Source: Ustulina deusta (Eukaryota > Ascomycota > Sordariomycetes > Xylariales > Xylariaceae). From it: a stretch of DNA of 64,000 nt. The first letter of the stretch is position 1; the number at the start of each line of letters is the position of its first letter. The notes below the pieces were generated by a model. The model did no database searches. It was given only the letters and a program-made list of their open reading frames with translations, and was not told the DNA's origin. Made by a program: the position numbers and the translations under genes. This document shows positions 12,554 to 25,029 of this stretch, piece after piece. The DNA lies in contig JAJNNX010000002.1 in the NCBI GenBank assembly GCA_023159155.1, forward strand, positions 1,240,001 to 1,304,000, read 5' to 3'.

Positions 12554-14829
12554 TTAACAAACCGGTCGTGGTTCCTCCCATTTCTGATGTAAATACGACT
12601 TCTCCGACGTAGGCGAGTACTCAGAGTTAACCTCCGGTCCCCACGAGACACGACCACTCCTGCGATGTTTACCATTACTATCACCAGTCGTAGGGCCAAT
12701 CCATTCCCACGCCCTGCCGACTTCACCGTTGCGGCCCTCTCGTTGGCCAGTCCGGACGTTGCTGTTCTGTTCGACGACAGCTATAACGCGCTGCCAAATG
12801 CGCTCCCGTTCACGCAGCGAATGTGTAGATCGCAAAACGTCATCGCGTAAATTAGGTAGAAACAGCCAGGGATCATCCTGGTGACCTCGCTCTTTCTGCT
12901 GAGCAAGGCGATCTAGAACGTCGTCGACGAGCGTAGGCACCTGTGCCGCCGCCGCCTGGTGAGACCTGAAGCGCGCACGCCCGTAGAGGGCTGTCGCGAT
13001 AAACGCAATCACAACACTAATCTGGAAGCGATTTCTTGCCAATCCGAGCCGGATCGAGCGTCGGACTGCACAGGTGAGCGGAATGCGAGCGAGAGAGGTG
13101 GACGATAAGAAGGTGTTTGGAACGGCGCCGGAATCGGACGTTCTATGGGCACAACGGGTTGTCTGGTTAGTTAAAAGTTTTGGTCAGATAAATACTATTG
13201 ATACGAGCAGATGCGTCAAGCAAAAAGAGGAAAGAGTATGCGGCATAAACAAGTATGTAGGCTGTGAACTTACTCCTTAACTTCGACCTGAACTTCCTCG
13301 CGCTGTTTGATCTCACCAATTGCCGAACCCCAAAGATCCTCAAATTCCTGATCCGACATCTTGCGGCTCCTCTTCTTGTTGATGATTTGCTTCAACTCCA
13401 GCTCCTCCATCGCCGGCGTGTCAACTACGGCGCCCTCCTCATTAATTGGCTCACGGCACTCGTATTTGGCAGTTCGCTCTCTAAGCTCCTCAATTGCCTT
13501 ATCAGCAACGGCCTGAACGCGACGAACCTTCTCGCCGTCAGGTTCACAAGTTGGAGGCAGAGGAAGGGCGCCACCAAGAGCAAATGGGTGCGGCTTAAGA
13601 ATATAGTCTTGCTCGCAGCGAACAGAAAAGTCACCGTAACAGTAGGCATGAGCTGGGCAAGGTTCGCATTCAGGTTCCAGTTTGTCGATAATGAACTGTG
13701 GAACGGTGATCTCCGCGGGTAGAACAGACTGTGCCCATTCTGGAACTTCAATTTCAGAAGGAATCGAGCTGACTGTCTGCCCCGCGCCGCAATAGCCGAC
13801 GGCAATCTTTTCTTGACGATACCAACCGGCGTAGACTGCTAGCATGGTCATTAGGAACATCAAGATAGGCGTTTTCTTGCTCGTCTTGCTCGAGTGGCGG
13901 CCATGATCAGCACGCATAACAGCAGTCCGGCTATTGGCGACCTCCTCAGTTGCAAGTTCCAACTGTTCTTGAGGTGTAAATTCTTCCCCAGCTTCCACCG
14001 TAAACGGCTCTGGTGTCTCATAGTGGGGCTCCGGTGTCTTGCCGCGGGTGAACCTAGGCGTAGGTACCTCTAAGCCACCATAAGGGGCAGGATCGTCGTC
14101 ATCGGGGAAGTCGTAGTCATCTGTTCTCTTGTAGTCGTCGGTTCTCCTACGGGTACCTTTGCTTGTACTTCGTGACACATTATGGCTAGTAGTTCTCCTA
14201 CGATTGCTCGGAGTTTGCTCCGCAGCTGCCGGCGAACTGCCACTCTGAAACGGGTTGTCCGAGGTGAAGACATCCGATGTGCGCCTAAAGAGACCATCCG
14301 ACTCCTCGGTTTTGAGCTGGGGTGTAGCATCCCAACGCGTCTTTCCCAACACTGCGCTACCATCCAGTGTCGAGGCAGTCTCGGTGTCCGAAATTTGGCG
14401 GCTTGGCAATCGTGATGCTCGCTTCGACGGACTGCTCGGAACCGGCGGCGGCATGGCCGGCTCGGAATCGGGTTCTTCGGATTTGATCCTGGCCGACGCT
14501 TTCCGGGGCGATCGCGATCTCCTGGTGCTGGCAGGCCGCGGGGGAGGGGGCGCGAGGTCTTCGTGCTCGTCAAAGGGGTTGCTGCTGCTGCTTATCGACT
14601 CGGCGTCAAATATGCCCTTGCTAGAACGCTTTGCGCGGGTTCGGGCGTTGAGTAGCTTTCTAGACTGTGGCACGATTTGCTCATTGAAAATCTCAACCAA
14701 CTGTCCCTTTTTCGCGCTCGATGAATACGGCACGTTATGTGCGACAAGGATGGATCTTAAGCGTGGGATGGTTAAGCTCTTGGGATCGAACCCAGGCTGG
14801 AGGTAATCAGCACTTTCCGAATCGGACAT
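12554..14829 (-). CDS. Heh/Src1-type inner nuclear membrane protein (LEM-like, MSC domain)
   Basis: Integral inner-nuclear-membrane protein of the Src1/Heh1-Heh2/MAN1 family, tethering chromatin (including rDNA in yeast) and helping nuclear-pore surveillance. Two exons on the minus strand, 14829-13274 and 13142-12554; the 131-nt intron has a GTAAGT donor, a CTAAC branch and a CATAG acceptor, and joining keeps frame (714 residues). Residues 1-55 are a HeH helix-extension-helix DNA-binding motif (SLTIPRLRSILVAHNVPY). A Ser/Arg-rich disordered region with nuclear-localisation-like basic clusters follows. Membrane helices are at ~322-338 and ~559-573. Between them lies the lumenal part of the MSC domain with Cys pairs (CEPCPAHAYCYGD), and after helix 2 the winged-helix-like end (LRERERIWQRV, WEWIG). 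The start at 14829 was preferred over an in-frame ATG at 14973 because the HeH motif begins directly after it. Confidence 0.9.
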
Positions 14830-16014
14830 TGTGAGGCTGTCGCAAGCGTGTGGGGGGAGCAGCAATGGTTGAAAAAGATAAGGAAAAGAAGGTGATGATG
14901 ATGAACAAAGAATGCGGTGGTCTGTAGAAGAGCAGCTGGTACCTAGGCAGGTACCTAAGTAGCTTAGAGACACAGGCAGGTACCTTCCTCAGGAACCAGA
15001 GACAAGGTGGCGCAACACTCTGTCACAGTACAGTAGGCGATGGTAGGGCGGCGACTGCCTCGCGGGGTGGCGGTTGCAGGTTCGCAAAAGGATGGATGAA
15101 CCGCACGAACTTCCACCAACAGGTCTTTACAAAAGCATACAGTAGCTTTCTGGCTTGCGTATTTTAGAGTCGAGAGAGGAAAGTTTGAGATAGGTGGTGG
15201 GGGCTTTGCCACCGTGTTTGTTGATTAAAGAACACAGTAGATGGATTGGCAGGCTCCAGCTGGTTGCAGTGGCAACCAAAGCGGACTGCGCCGACCTGCC
15301 TACCATATATGGAGATTCCTCTTATGGACTAGGTCCACTCTGTTCACTTAGTGTGGGTACTTTATACCCATGAATACAGCTCCGTCATGGGATTCATGAC
15401 CATTAGATTCGAATCGTCACCAAAAGCTGAGAGTTCTTTAAGTCCTCCTTCTGAACAGAAAAGCATGTGCTAGCTGCATGTCTGCTGTAGTGTGCTTATA
15501 TGTTTTATTTCAAGGTTAAAATCGGCCATCTTTATAAACCTTTATTAGATCCATCGGCATTCCGATAGTTTGACCACTACATACGCTACCTACCTAGGTA
15601 GGTACCTTGGAAGAGGCTGCATGAGCCTGAAGCTGTTGGACCTAGCATTTGGTTTAGATATACCTCGATACGGTATACCTATCCAGTACCATTTCTAGGT
15701 ATCCAAAATATCGTAAATATGTACAAGTGAGATGTATAGAATTTAGACATTAAAGGTTTGATCTGTCACATTCCCATCATGACAGGTATATACATCACAC
15801 ATCCTATTTATGAAGAAATAGGGTAACGCATGGGGTAACATGGCAAAACATAGCAAACCCTGTGATACCTATCCCAGCGAGTCTCATTGGGTATTGAAAG
15901 ATGCACAGACCCCAGTATTCGAACGCGTCTTGAACGTTCTACTGACATCCCGAAGACTTCTTCCTCGATCCTCGACTTACCTATACTCCTTGGTACATAT
16001 TACGTGTCACTTCG
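14830..16014. other. Intergenic region
   Basis: 5' flank of the Heh/Src1 gene and 3' flank of the bHLH gene. Contains CTACCTACCTAGGTAGGTA-type palindromic words near 15,590. No gene supported. Confidence 0.55.
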
Positions 16015-18113
16015 TCAAGACACCGCCTGTGGTGTTTCGCGCAGCTTTTTCTCAGCTTCGTCTGCCCGCTTGGTAGCCTCAGCTAGCTCCTTTTGTAGGT
16101 GTTTGATATACTCGATCGCCGACTCTACCGTACTTGCCTTGCTGTTTGGTGTATTCGACTGCTTGGCGTCCGTCTTATCCCCCTTTATATTGTCGCCATC
16201 ACCTTCGCTGCTTTCTTTAAGGGCGCCCTTGGGGAGCAAGGTCGCGATTTCTTGCAGCGCTGAGTTGATTCGGTTCCGCCGCCCTTGTTCGGCAATCTTA
16301 TGTGACGTTCGCTTCGAGGTCAAGTTTGTAGAGAGCTCGCTAGGGTAGGTCACGCCAGGCATCGTGTTTCCTTCCAAAATCCTTTGATAGTTAGACTTGG
16401 ACGCCAGGAGTCTCGAGGCTGAGTCATCATTCGATAACCCAGGCGTACCTGGTAATAGCGGCTTGATGTTTGGCGAAATTCTCGGCAGCAGGGCTGGAGA
16501 GACGGAGCTGATGCTCGATCGTTTCCTAGCGCCCTTCGGCGCCATGAGTGGCGTCTTTCTCAAAGCAGAAGAGGGCCGGGGGTTGAGTTGAGGACTTTGA
16601 CTGGCCGAAGCAGGTTGAATTGGCTTGGGAACATAAGGCGATGGCAGTGGCTGGAGCGGCGTCATTTTCGGTGTCTCTGCCTCGGGAGACATACGGGGTG
16701 ACTGCTGAGTCTTCAACAGTGGTAGCCGTGGTTCAGAAGTCTTGATCGAATTGATCGACTCCGGCAGCTCGAAGCTCTCGATATGCTCCGGCGCGTTAGG
16801 ATCCGCATGGTTATGGTCTGCCGTCTGATTCCTCGGCGAGATTCTAAAGAGAGACGCAGGTGTTGCAGGTGATGGTTTCCCATTTTGGGACTTCAGCAGA
16901 GGCGCCAGCGCGGGTTTATCGCTGTTCTGGGGCGCTATATTGGGCGACTGCCGTGCTGACCGTGGCAGTGGAAGTGGTGGGGGAGGCATTTCGAGGGCTT
17001 CGGGCGAGACGGAGGCGTTTTCTGACTCCTCATTTGAAGATGCGTCCGAGACTGACTTTGGTTTAGGGGCTGGTGCTGAACCCTCAGCCACCACCTCCAC
17101 CAACTCACTCAAAGCTTGGGCATTCATTACTGGTGTCGAAGCTGTTTTCTTCCGTTGCGGTTTCGTGATAGGAGACTGCCGTACCTTGGGTTTTCTCCTT
17201 GACGCATTATTCTTGCGTGCATCTTTAGGCAGATTATCGGTTGCAGTCGAAGCTGAAGGAGACTCCACGTCCATCGCAGCCGGTGAATTCGTGGTTTGGC
17301 TTGTGTGGCCTGAGTGTCTTGGATCATAGAATAATGTCGAATCCGGCTGTGCATATAAGGCGGGAGATGTTATAGGACTGAAATATGTACTGGGTACCAT
17401 GAACTGATGGTCAACCGGGAAAGGGGTATCTAGGGGGGTCACTGCAGGAGACACCAGCGGCGTAAAGGACATCTTTGACAATGTTAGCTCACTCCGACGA
17501 CATTCGGTAAGAACAAGCGTACATCCTGCTGTTCCTTTATCTGCTGGTATCCTTCAAATATTCTCGACGAGTGTCCTTGATCTTGCGAGGCAAAAAACTG
17601 GCTTGCGGCTTGCATCTCGAGACTCTGGGGGGTGGGGGGGACCATGTTTCGTTGCTGAGCGTACAGCGCAGCCTGTTGTTCTTGTAACCGTCTCTGCTGC
17701 TCCTCGAGTTGGCGTTGCTGCTGCTGCAACCTCTGGTGCTGCAAAAACTGGATCTGGGCATCGATTTCTGAGATGGCATCGTTGGGTGTCTGCTGGTGAG
17801 GGAGAATCTGCGAGAGAACCGGGGGATGACTTGGCGCGGATGTCATTGCAGAAACCTGATTCTGCGCTCCTGTACTATTCTGCGCAACGATTGGGGCCAC
17901 ATTCCCATCGCTCATGGGAGTATCAACCGAATCGCGATGGCTCTGCTGTATCATGGACGAGCCGTTTTGAGGATTGAAGGGTTGAAAGTCGAACTGCATC
18001 GAATCGCTCATATTGGACATGCCGATATCGAAGAACTGCTGGAAGTCGTCGTCACCGGTAGAGGACATGTTCTGATCTTGCCCATTCCAGGCGGCCGAGT
18101 TAATCATGGCCAT
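16015..18113 (-). CDS. nuc-1: bHLH transcription factor, NUC-1/PHO4-like phosphate regulator
   Basis: Likely activator of phosphorus-acquisition genes through CACGTG-type sites. Two exons on the minus strand: 18113-17523 and 17472-16015, joined phase 0 by a 50-nt intron (GTACGC donor, GCTAAC branch, AAAG acceptor), 682 residues. The C-terminal bHLH spans ~584-660: the basic region KRTSHKIAEQGRRNRIN holds the His-Glu-Arg residues that read CACGTG in PHO4-class factors, the loop is long and acidic (~30 residues, typical of this group), and helix 2 (ASTVESAIEYIKHLQKEL) runs into a short coiled coil. The first ~200 residues include a Gln-rich coiled coil (QQQQRQLEEQQRRLQEQQ); the middle is Pro/Ser-rich and disordered. 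An in-frame ATG at 18107 is an alternative start. In Neurospora NUC-1 is controlled by the PREG-PGOV cyclin/CDK and NUC-2; that control is family knowledge, not visible here. Confidence 0.88.
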
Positions 18114-20250
18114 CGCGGGGTGGGAAAGCTCTCGGGAGCGTTCCGAGACACCACAGCTCGCCCTTCACGGGAGAGAATGCGGCCGGCCGAGGTTCGGGAC
18201 ACACTCGTGGGTAGAGGGGTTTTTGGCCAAGCTGGTTCAATGCCCAAGCTGGTGCAATGGCCCAGCTGCTCTACAGCTCGCTTGCGTCAAGAATCTGAAT
18301 GGCACGGGTTACTGCAGTTGTACCGGATGAGCTGGTGCGTCGCATTTCTAGGCAAGGTCGCCAAAGTGGAGCTGCTAAGGCGATGCAAGCGAATATCTGC
18401 GCCGAGTTCGACTCGATGACCAGACTTAAGGCGTCCGAGCAACGAGATGGTACAGCCGGCGGGTACGGATATATGAAATTGAATTATTCACGCATTGCCG
18501 GGTCGCGCTATCGTCGTTTGGGAGAAGAGCACAAAGGAGGCCATGCCGGCACGATGTTTGACCAAAACGACTGGGCTAACGGTCAATGTCGGCGAGAATC
18601 GAGGATCAGTAGAGAAGCCGGTTATGGGTAGTACACAGCAGCAGACGAGCGGGTGGGGGTGGGGGTGCGAGTGGGATGGTGACCTATTGGTTAGGTATAG
18701 GCTTTGCTGGTGATTATTCATTATTATTGGCTGTGGACATGCGATCCCATACCTCCAACAAGTTCAACAAGGTACCTATACCCAGGTACTACACTACAAG
18801 CAGGCACTAACACGGCCGTTTAAGATAGCTTTTAGTGTAGGTATACCTACTAGCATTGTGGAGGCTCACACTATAAGATGTAGGTATAACCACCGGCCTT
18901 GCGATCTAGACTCTACTATGTACCTTGCAGGTACTTACTTGGTCCGAGGTACCGGTAGGTCACATCTGAGATGTTCACCTGACCTACGATGCCAGTATCA
19001 GAACTTCCATAGCGGGTGACCTGGTGACCTACCTAACTAAGCCACACCTAAATAATAGTGTGGCTGACTGCGTTCAATAACCATCTCCAAACCGACGACA
19101 ACTTACCTCAGTGGATGCTTTCAGGAAACCCCCACCAACACCCTCCACCTTTCATCTTCCCCCAGCCTACCTACGTGATCTATCTAGTAATCATAAAGCC
19201 CTTTAGACGTGCAAATATACCTCCAAAATTATTAATCCTTATTCCAGCAGTGGAGGTGGCAGCGAGCCTACATATAAGGGTAGTTAGCAGAATAGCAACC
19301 CTGGATTAGCGACTCCTTCTCCTCCTAGCAAGCAGATAAGTTCGTGGTTTTCCGCGGGACTTCACTTAGCGCGCAGTTTCTGGTCCAAGGGCCTGTCGGC
19401 CCAAATACCCTTAAATTCCTACATAGGCAAGGTATCCAGGAGCTACGAACTCGGTTGTATCCATTCTCTTGCTAACTTGACTGAAGTTGATGGAGTGGCT
19501 TTGAACCCATTCCCCCTAGCTCTGAAAAAAGCTACTGTAGGCTGTTCATAACATCCAATGCGAATGCCGGAGCACGTTCGAGTTTGATGCTAGTGACATT
19601 GATTCGGATAAAAGGTATAAGTTACAATTTTCGAGCCGACTACCTAAATAAATAAGACTACCTACTAGGTTAGGCCTTTCTTAGGTTTAAACACTCACGA
19701 ACCGACCGTACCTAGTCGACATCACTTCGTAATCCAATAGCTTATTCATGCACCTATCCCCAAGTGTAACAAAATTTTCATAGCGAGATCCGCTGAACCG
19801 GTAGTAATTACGTAACCTTAGCTGCTGTACTTGTACACGACCAAGAAATCGATCCAACCGAGTTCCTTTCAGTCACCTTCCAGGATTAAATCTCGCTGCC
19901 CCGCCGGCTAATACTCTTGGAATGTTTTAACAACTGGACAGACTTACGCACTCGGCTTTGCTTTCCCAGGCGAGGGTTCAAGTCTTTGGTGCCAAACCCT
20001 CTTGTCCCCCGTGCCCCAAAGCCCGACCGCAGCAACTACATAGCAATGAAGGACTTGGCATCTTTGTTCAGAATTCTCAACTGGCTTCAAGTCGAGCAGA
20101 AATGTATCCCTCCGATCTAGTTACGTATTACCTGCTGCTGTTTTACCAACTCTTGCAGGGATATAGAAGATACCTTATCAATTCTTTCTTCCTTATATTC
20201 AGATAGTCAGATAACCGTTGCAGTTGCAAGGGTATTCGGGCAGGAAGACG

Positions 20251-20600
20251 ATGGCGAGCCAGGACTTCATCCGCAACTCAAATGAGACAAGTGTCTTTTC
20301 GAAGGACAAAATCAGTCGCGTCGAGGGCTTCGACTTCACGAATATGGCGATAGACGAGGACTCAATCTAGCCATGCTTGGCAGGGCCTCATCTGACGGAT
20401 AGGGGTCGGCTTAACAAAGGCTCTTCAACCTAATCGCCATCTTCGGATGCGGATTCAGCGGGTTGGTGAAACTCTCTATCGGAAAAGACACAGCCAGCGA
20501 AGCCTGCAGTGTCTACAGTATATCGAGATCCCAAGATGGGTCCACTGGCCTTATAGCACGTGTGGGCGAGACCTAAGCTATCATTAAGGAGAGGGGCTCA
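20251..20600 (+). pseudogene. Possible decayed coding fragment
   Basis: A frame beginning with ATG at 20251 reads as ordinary protein for about 40 codons, stops, and resumes in another frame (a Gly-rich stretch near 20,430-20,480). I could not place it in a family. It may be chance; treated as a candidate relic only. Confidence 0.2.
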
Positions 20601-21189
20601 TCGATGTCGCCTAGGTACTAGCACACATCTGACAAGGTATTCAACCCTTGCATTTGTTTCTTTTTTTTTCTTTTTTTTACAAAAGCCAAGTACCAAGCAC
20701 AACAGAGTGTAAGTCCTGTTGCGAGCCTCATTGTCCCCAAACTCTGAGATCGGAATTCAAGAGCCGTCCAGAACTCCATCCCACGTTGACGAGAGTGTCG
20801 ATCTTGGCAGAGGTGAAGTGACCAGCTAGTGGAAATGAGAAAGCTACAGAGGAAATCGCAAACGATAATAAAATATCAAACAGAGAGTTCAGAGCCCGAC
20901 AGGCGTCATAGTGGCTAACTTGCCATACTTCAACCCCCTATTTTCTGTAACTCGTTGTATCTCATTTCCATCGTAATGCCACTCGCGTTGTATCTCCTCT
21001 CAGATTATGTAACGTCACCTGCCTCGAGCATTAGTATCCTAAAGTCATCCTGCGAATGCTAGTAATTGCAATTATTTTGGCCATCTCCGGCCCGGCCCGT
21101 AATATCTCATCTATGTCTTTGAATAGGCTCTAGCGAGAGACATACCACAACCCTATCCCTATATTTCCCTTGAAGACTACCTAAATAAC

Positions 21190-21880
21190 GAGATAGCTAA
21201 GTACAACATTTCAGCGACGACCTCACGGACTCAGAGGCCGATCCCCCGACCAACAACTCAGCCGACGACCCCCCGATCGATAACGAACCTTGCGATCTCT
21301 TAGACGTAACTGCTCGGCCTCTCCCGGCCGACGCATCAATGCGTTTGCAAATACCTCGACTTCATCTTCTAGATACTGACACACGAACAGGTACTAAACA
21401 TGGCGGACGAGCAATCCTTACCGAACCCGGACTTCCCATATGTGGGAAAGGAGACACCGCCCCACGAACAGGAGATATAATTCACGGGCGCTACCAAAAA
21501 GCCGACGCTTCGGCCAAGTGTTACGCAGGCAGCTATGCGACAAATGGCCAAGACATCGCTGAGACCGATTTTCAACCCAAACTCCTTATGTATGGACGAG
21601 AGAAGGTTCGACCAACACCTCAATGACCCCAGCCGATGCTAAGAAGCAGTGCCTCAACGAGTCTCGCTGAATCTTTGGCTCAGATATAATAGGGTCTCGT
21701 GGCATCTCGCCACTGCAATACGAACGGAAAGCAGTCCAGCAACGCAACCTGGCAGACATACGCTGGTAAAATGCATTGCGAAGGCAACGGAGACCGTCGG
21801 CTTTTCTCGTAATTCTTCAAATATTAACATCAAGATTCCTCTCGGACACATGAGTCGTGTGTACTGGTGAGTATCCCTTC
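21190..21880 (+). pseudogene. Possible decayed coding fragment, acidic/low-complexity
   Basis: Starts with Asp-Pro-rich codons (repeated Asp-Asp-Pro, Pro-Thr-Asn) and continues through two further frames with stops between. Composition resembles a retroelement gag region or a disordered protein, but no diagnostic motif (zinc knuckle, protease, RT) is visible. Confidence 0.2.
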
Positions 21881-23500
21881 CATCGTGCCATATATTCCAA
21901 TACTGGTCTTCCACCCACTTCTCTACTTCTTCGCTGCAGCAGAGGTATCCTCAATCTGGTTTCATTTCCAGTCTTCGTCGTCTCCATCTACCCATACCTA
22001 GCCTAGCTCCGGCCGTCGTCTCCCACATGGGTCTTCCCTCTCCGGGTTTCTTCTTGGATAACGTTCACTGCTTCATCGTTTTCCACCCACCCAAATGTAA
22101 CATGTCAGATTGAGGGATACCAATGAACGGAGTGTTATCCCTCGAATGGAAAGCACAGTTCAAGTAGCACCCATACCCCATGTTGCCATATCCTGGCTTA
22201 TGTACGGAGGACGTTGGTACTAGGTTCGGTCGGAACTGGCATGAGACATACGAGGTGCTTCCAAAGGGAGACCTTTAGGATCTCATATGCTAGGAACGAC
22301 ATACTATGTGTACGAGTGATAACTGATGTTGCGCGAAAACACTCTAACTCTAACTTCGTTTGTGGCTAACTGAAAGATATATGTTCCTTCTTCCCCACAA
22401 GTGTAGCATCATGACATGCAAGGGGTGTAGAGGGTCTTGGTGCTAGGTATCATGAAGTCGAACAGTTGGGACCTCGCACTATAGCTTATTGCCCATTAAC
22501 GCCATCCAAAGGTCTGGAACGTGGGCATCTTTACTGTAGAAACAGGCTATTCTACCAATACTATGCTTCTCCTGTGTAGTTCCGCGAAACCATATTATCA
22601 CTTGCTTGGCCTCTTATGCTAATAGGGAGGTAAAGTAAAGCCGTTGTCAAGTTGTGGAATGATGATGTTTGAGTTCCTGTTGTCAGCTTATGAATGATAG
22701 AGCACTTAACAAGGCTAAGCAATGCCACAGTTGCCTCGAAACCGGGTAGAGCTGAGCTATGAATCATGTGCATATCAAGATGACGACAGCTATAATGTGA
22801 TATATTACACTGTACTAGCCGTTATTATGGCCAATCTTCCCAAACGTGTCTTAATCTGAATCACGCAAAGTACCTCGACTATATACTTAGGCTGGTTGTG
22901 GGGTTCAGCCCTGCACGCTGCACTGTGACGCTGTTACCTGAGGTCTCGCTTTGTGTGCTTGTGGCTTTGAGACACGGCTGATCAATGTAATAATCATTAC
23001 GCGGACAAGTCCGAATCCTATTAGCGCTAGCATGTGTCGGTCGCTCTCTTCTTCTACCCTCTATCTAGATACCTTAGTACTGCCTGGCATTTACTCGAGG
23101 TAACTAGCCTACTCTAAGGCTGGACCCTGAGAGATGCCAGATAGGGTATTGGCAGGGGACAGGTAGTGGACTCTGATAGGTAGCCTACTAGGTACCTAAA
23201 GATAGACGCCACCATGAGCTACAGATACAGCTAGGCAGGTTAGGTATCTGCATCCTTCTACACTAGACACCACAGCAGAGCTGAGCTGAAAAAAATAAGT
23301 CTGGCCGACAACGACCGCTTTCACCTATCTAACCTTGGGTGCTTACAACGACAACAACCATCGCGGTCGCTTTCATCCAGACAGCATATCGACTAGGCCT
23401 TTGTTGCTAGACAAAGCAAACTCTCGCGCCCCCTACCCTGCAGCCTCGCCCGCTTCGCATCTTTCCAGCTACACACGACCACACACCACCGGCCATCACC

Positions 23501-24403
23501 ATGGCGGACAAATGGGTAGATTGGTCCAAGAACGTGCGGTCCAAGGACTACCGCGGCTCCTCGTCCTTTGCGACCTTCATGATCATCGGGCGTGAGTAGC
23601 CAGAAGCCTCCCCTTCGCCTCGTCGCATCCCGTGTTCCGCATCCTGTCTCACCCGCCGGGCTCCCCGCATTGCGATCTGCCCCCCTCCTCCCTCCCACCC
23701 TCGAAGCCGCAGGTCTCAATCCGAGTGCCAGACTAACCATGTATCCCATGTCCTCCGCGCAGCCGTGTGCTTCTTCCTCGGCATCCTCTTCGCCGAGTTC
23801 CCCTATGACTTCCCGCTCCTCTGGACCTCGGACCCCATCGCGCCCTCGTACCTCGACCAGCTGGAGACGCACCTCAAGTTCGTGCACCAGTCGCCGCCCC
23901 TCATCTCGCGCATGCTGAGCATCATGATCGGCACCGGCTTCTGCGGCTTCTTCATCAAGCTGTTCAAGGCCTCCGAGAGCAACATGCTGTTCGACGGCGC
24001 GTCGCTCGTGCTCTACGTCATCGGCGTCGGCGTCTACATCGCCAACATCGTCAAGGGCCTGCGCTTCGTCAGCGCCGGCATCTGGCACGCCCCCGACTTC
24101 GCCGGCAACCTGCCCCCGGCCGCCGCCGCCGCCGCCGCCACTGCCGACAGCCCCATGATCCTCGGCCGCGAGGACAGCCTCAAGGTCATGGCCGCCAGCA
24201 ACACCATCCTCGCCCTCGTCCTCGTCGGCGTCCTCGTCCTCCAGGCCGGCCAGTGGTACGCCGAGCACAAGGACAACGAAGAGTACGAGCGCGAAAAGCG
24301 CGACGCTGCCGCCGCCGCCGAGCACAAGAGTGCCAACGGCAACGGCTCGAGCAGCAGTCCCCCCACCGCCGCCGAGAAGAGGGCCAATAAGAAGAAGCAA
24401 TGA
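23501..24403 (+). CDS. shr3: Shr3-like ER membrane chaperone of amino-acid permeases
   Basis: ER-resident packaging chaperone that helps amino-acid permeases fold and enter COPII vesicles. Two exons, 23501-23591 and 23763-24403; the intron has a GTGAGT donor, an ACTAAC branch near 23731 and a CGCAG acceptor, and gives 243 residues. Four hydrophobic segments are visible (around 22-45, 78-95, 110-130 and 175-195). The first loop has the family-like pattern FPYDFPLLW, and a helix end reads MLSIMIGTGFCGFF. The cytosolic tail is charged and ends in Lys-Lys-Lys-Gln, compatible with ER retention. An Ala run (~145-153) and very high third-position GC make the reverse strand open over the same span; that antisense frame is a shadow. 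Start context CACCATGGC is strong. Confidence 0.9.
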
Positions 24404-25029
24404 TCACCGGGTTGCCGGAATTAGCCTGGAAGCTTTCTTCTTATTCTTATTCTTAATCTTTCGACTTTTGTTTTAGCCGAAGTGGCAAAAAAAAAACCAC
24501 ATTCTGAGGTATCTCTTAATCATCTCTGATTGCGATGAGGAGAGAGAAAAAACACACATATTAGGGGAGATAAAATAGTGTTTTTTTTCGGTTTTCTATT
24601 TCTTTTTTTGATAATAAAAAGTGTACATTGATGATTGATTGACAGTCACATACCGCCTTGACAAAAATAAAACCTATTAAAAAAAAAACTGATATTTTTG
24701 CCGCCAAAGTAATGAACATTGAATTTCAAGTTTCGTCATCGAATCTATATACGAGTTGAGGAGAAGAAGAGGAAAACCCCCCTAAGTAACGCCGATTGCC
24801 AGCTCCCGTGCTCTGTGTATGTCCAATGGTATCAAGGCCGCTTAGAAAGATCCCGACCGAAATCAAGGTATTCATTCCCCTTTTCCCCTCCGGTCCCCCT
24901 CCCAAAAACGCCAATTCATGCTATTGATTAGGTATATATTGCGCGTGCGCTATGCAAATTCCAATCTGGGATCATCCCTACCAGCCGGCCCCCTCCCGAC
25001 GCTCCGACAATGGCAGCAGCTACACTGCA
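24404..25029. other. Convergent 3' flank region
   Basis: T- and A-rich sequence with several poly-A/poly-T runs between the SHR3-like gene (+) and the Cys-rich membrane protein gene (-); looks like two facing 3' untranslated regions. Confidence 0.6.

Larger units (their letters stand above)
18114..23500. other. Gene-poor region (about 5.4 kb)
   Basis: No intact gene found. 18.1-18.7 kb is 5' flank of the bHLH gene. From 18.7 to 19.1 kb the sequence is dense in TAGGTA/TACCTA words. At 20,251-20,600 and 21,190-21,880 there are stretches with coding-like composition broken by stops in every frame. 22.0-23.3 kb shows nothing recognisable. 23.3-23.5 kb is the promoter and leader of the SHR3-like gene. 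Confidence 0.5.

Noticed and set aside
19950..20010. tRNA-like B box (GGTTCAAGTCT)
   Set aside because: No matching A box or cloverleaf stems could be placed around it.
23393..24400. Long minus-strand frame opposite the SHR3-like gene
   Set aside because: It arises from the very GC3-rich codons of the plus-strand gene, is low-complexity (Gly/Ala/Asp/Glu), and has no family features, whereas the plus strand has introns and Shr3-like segments.
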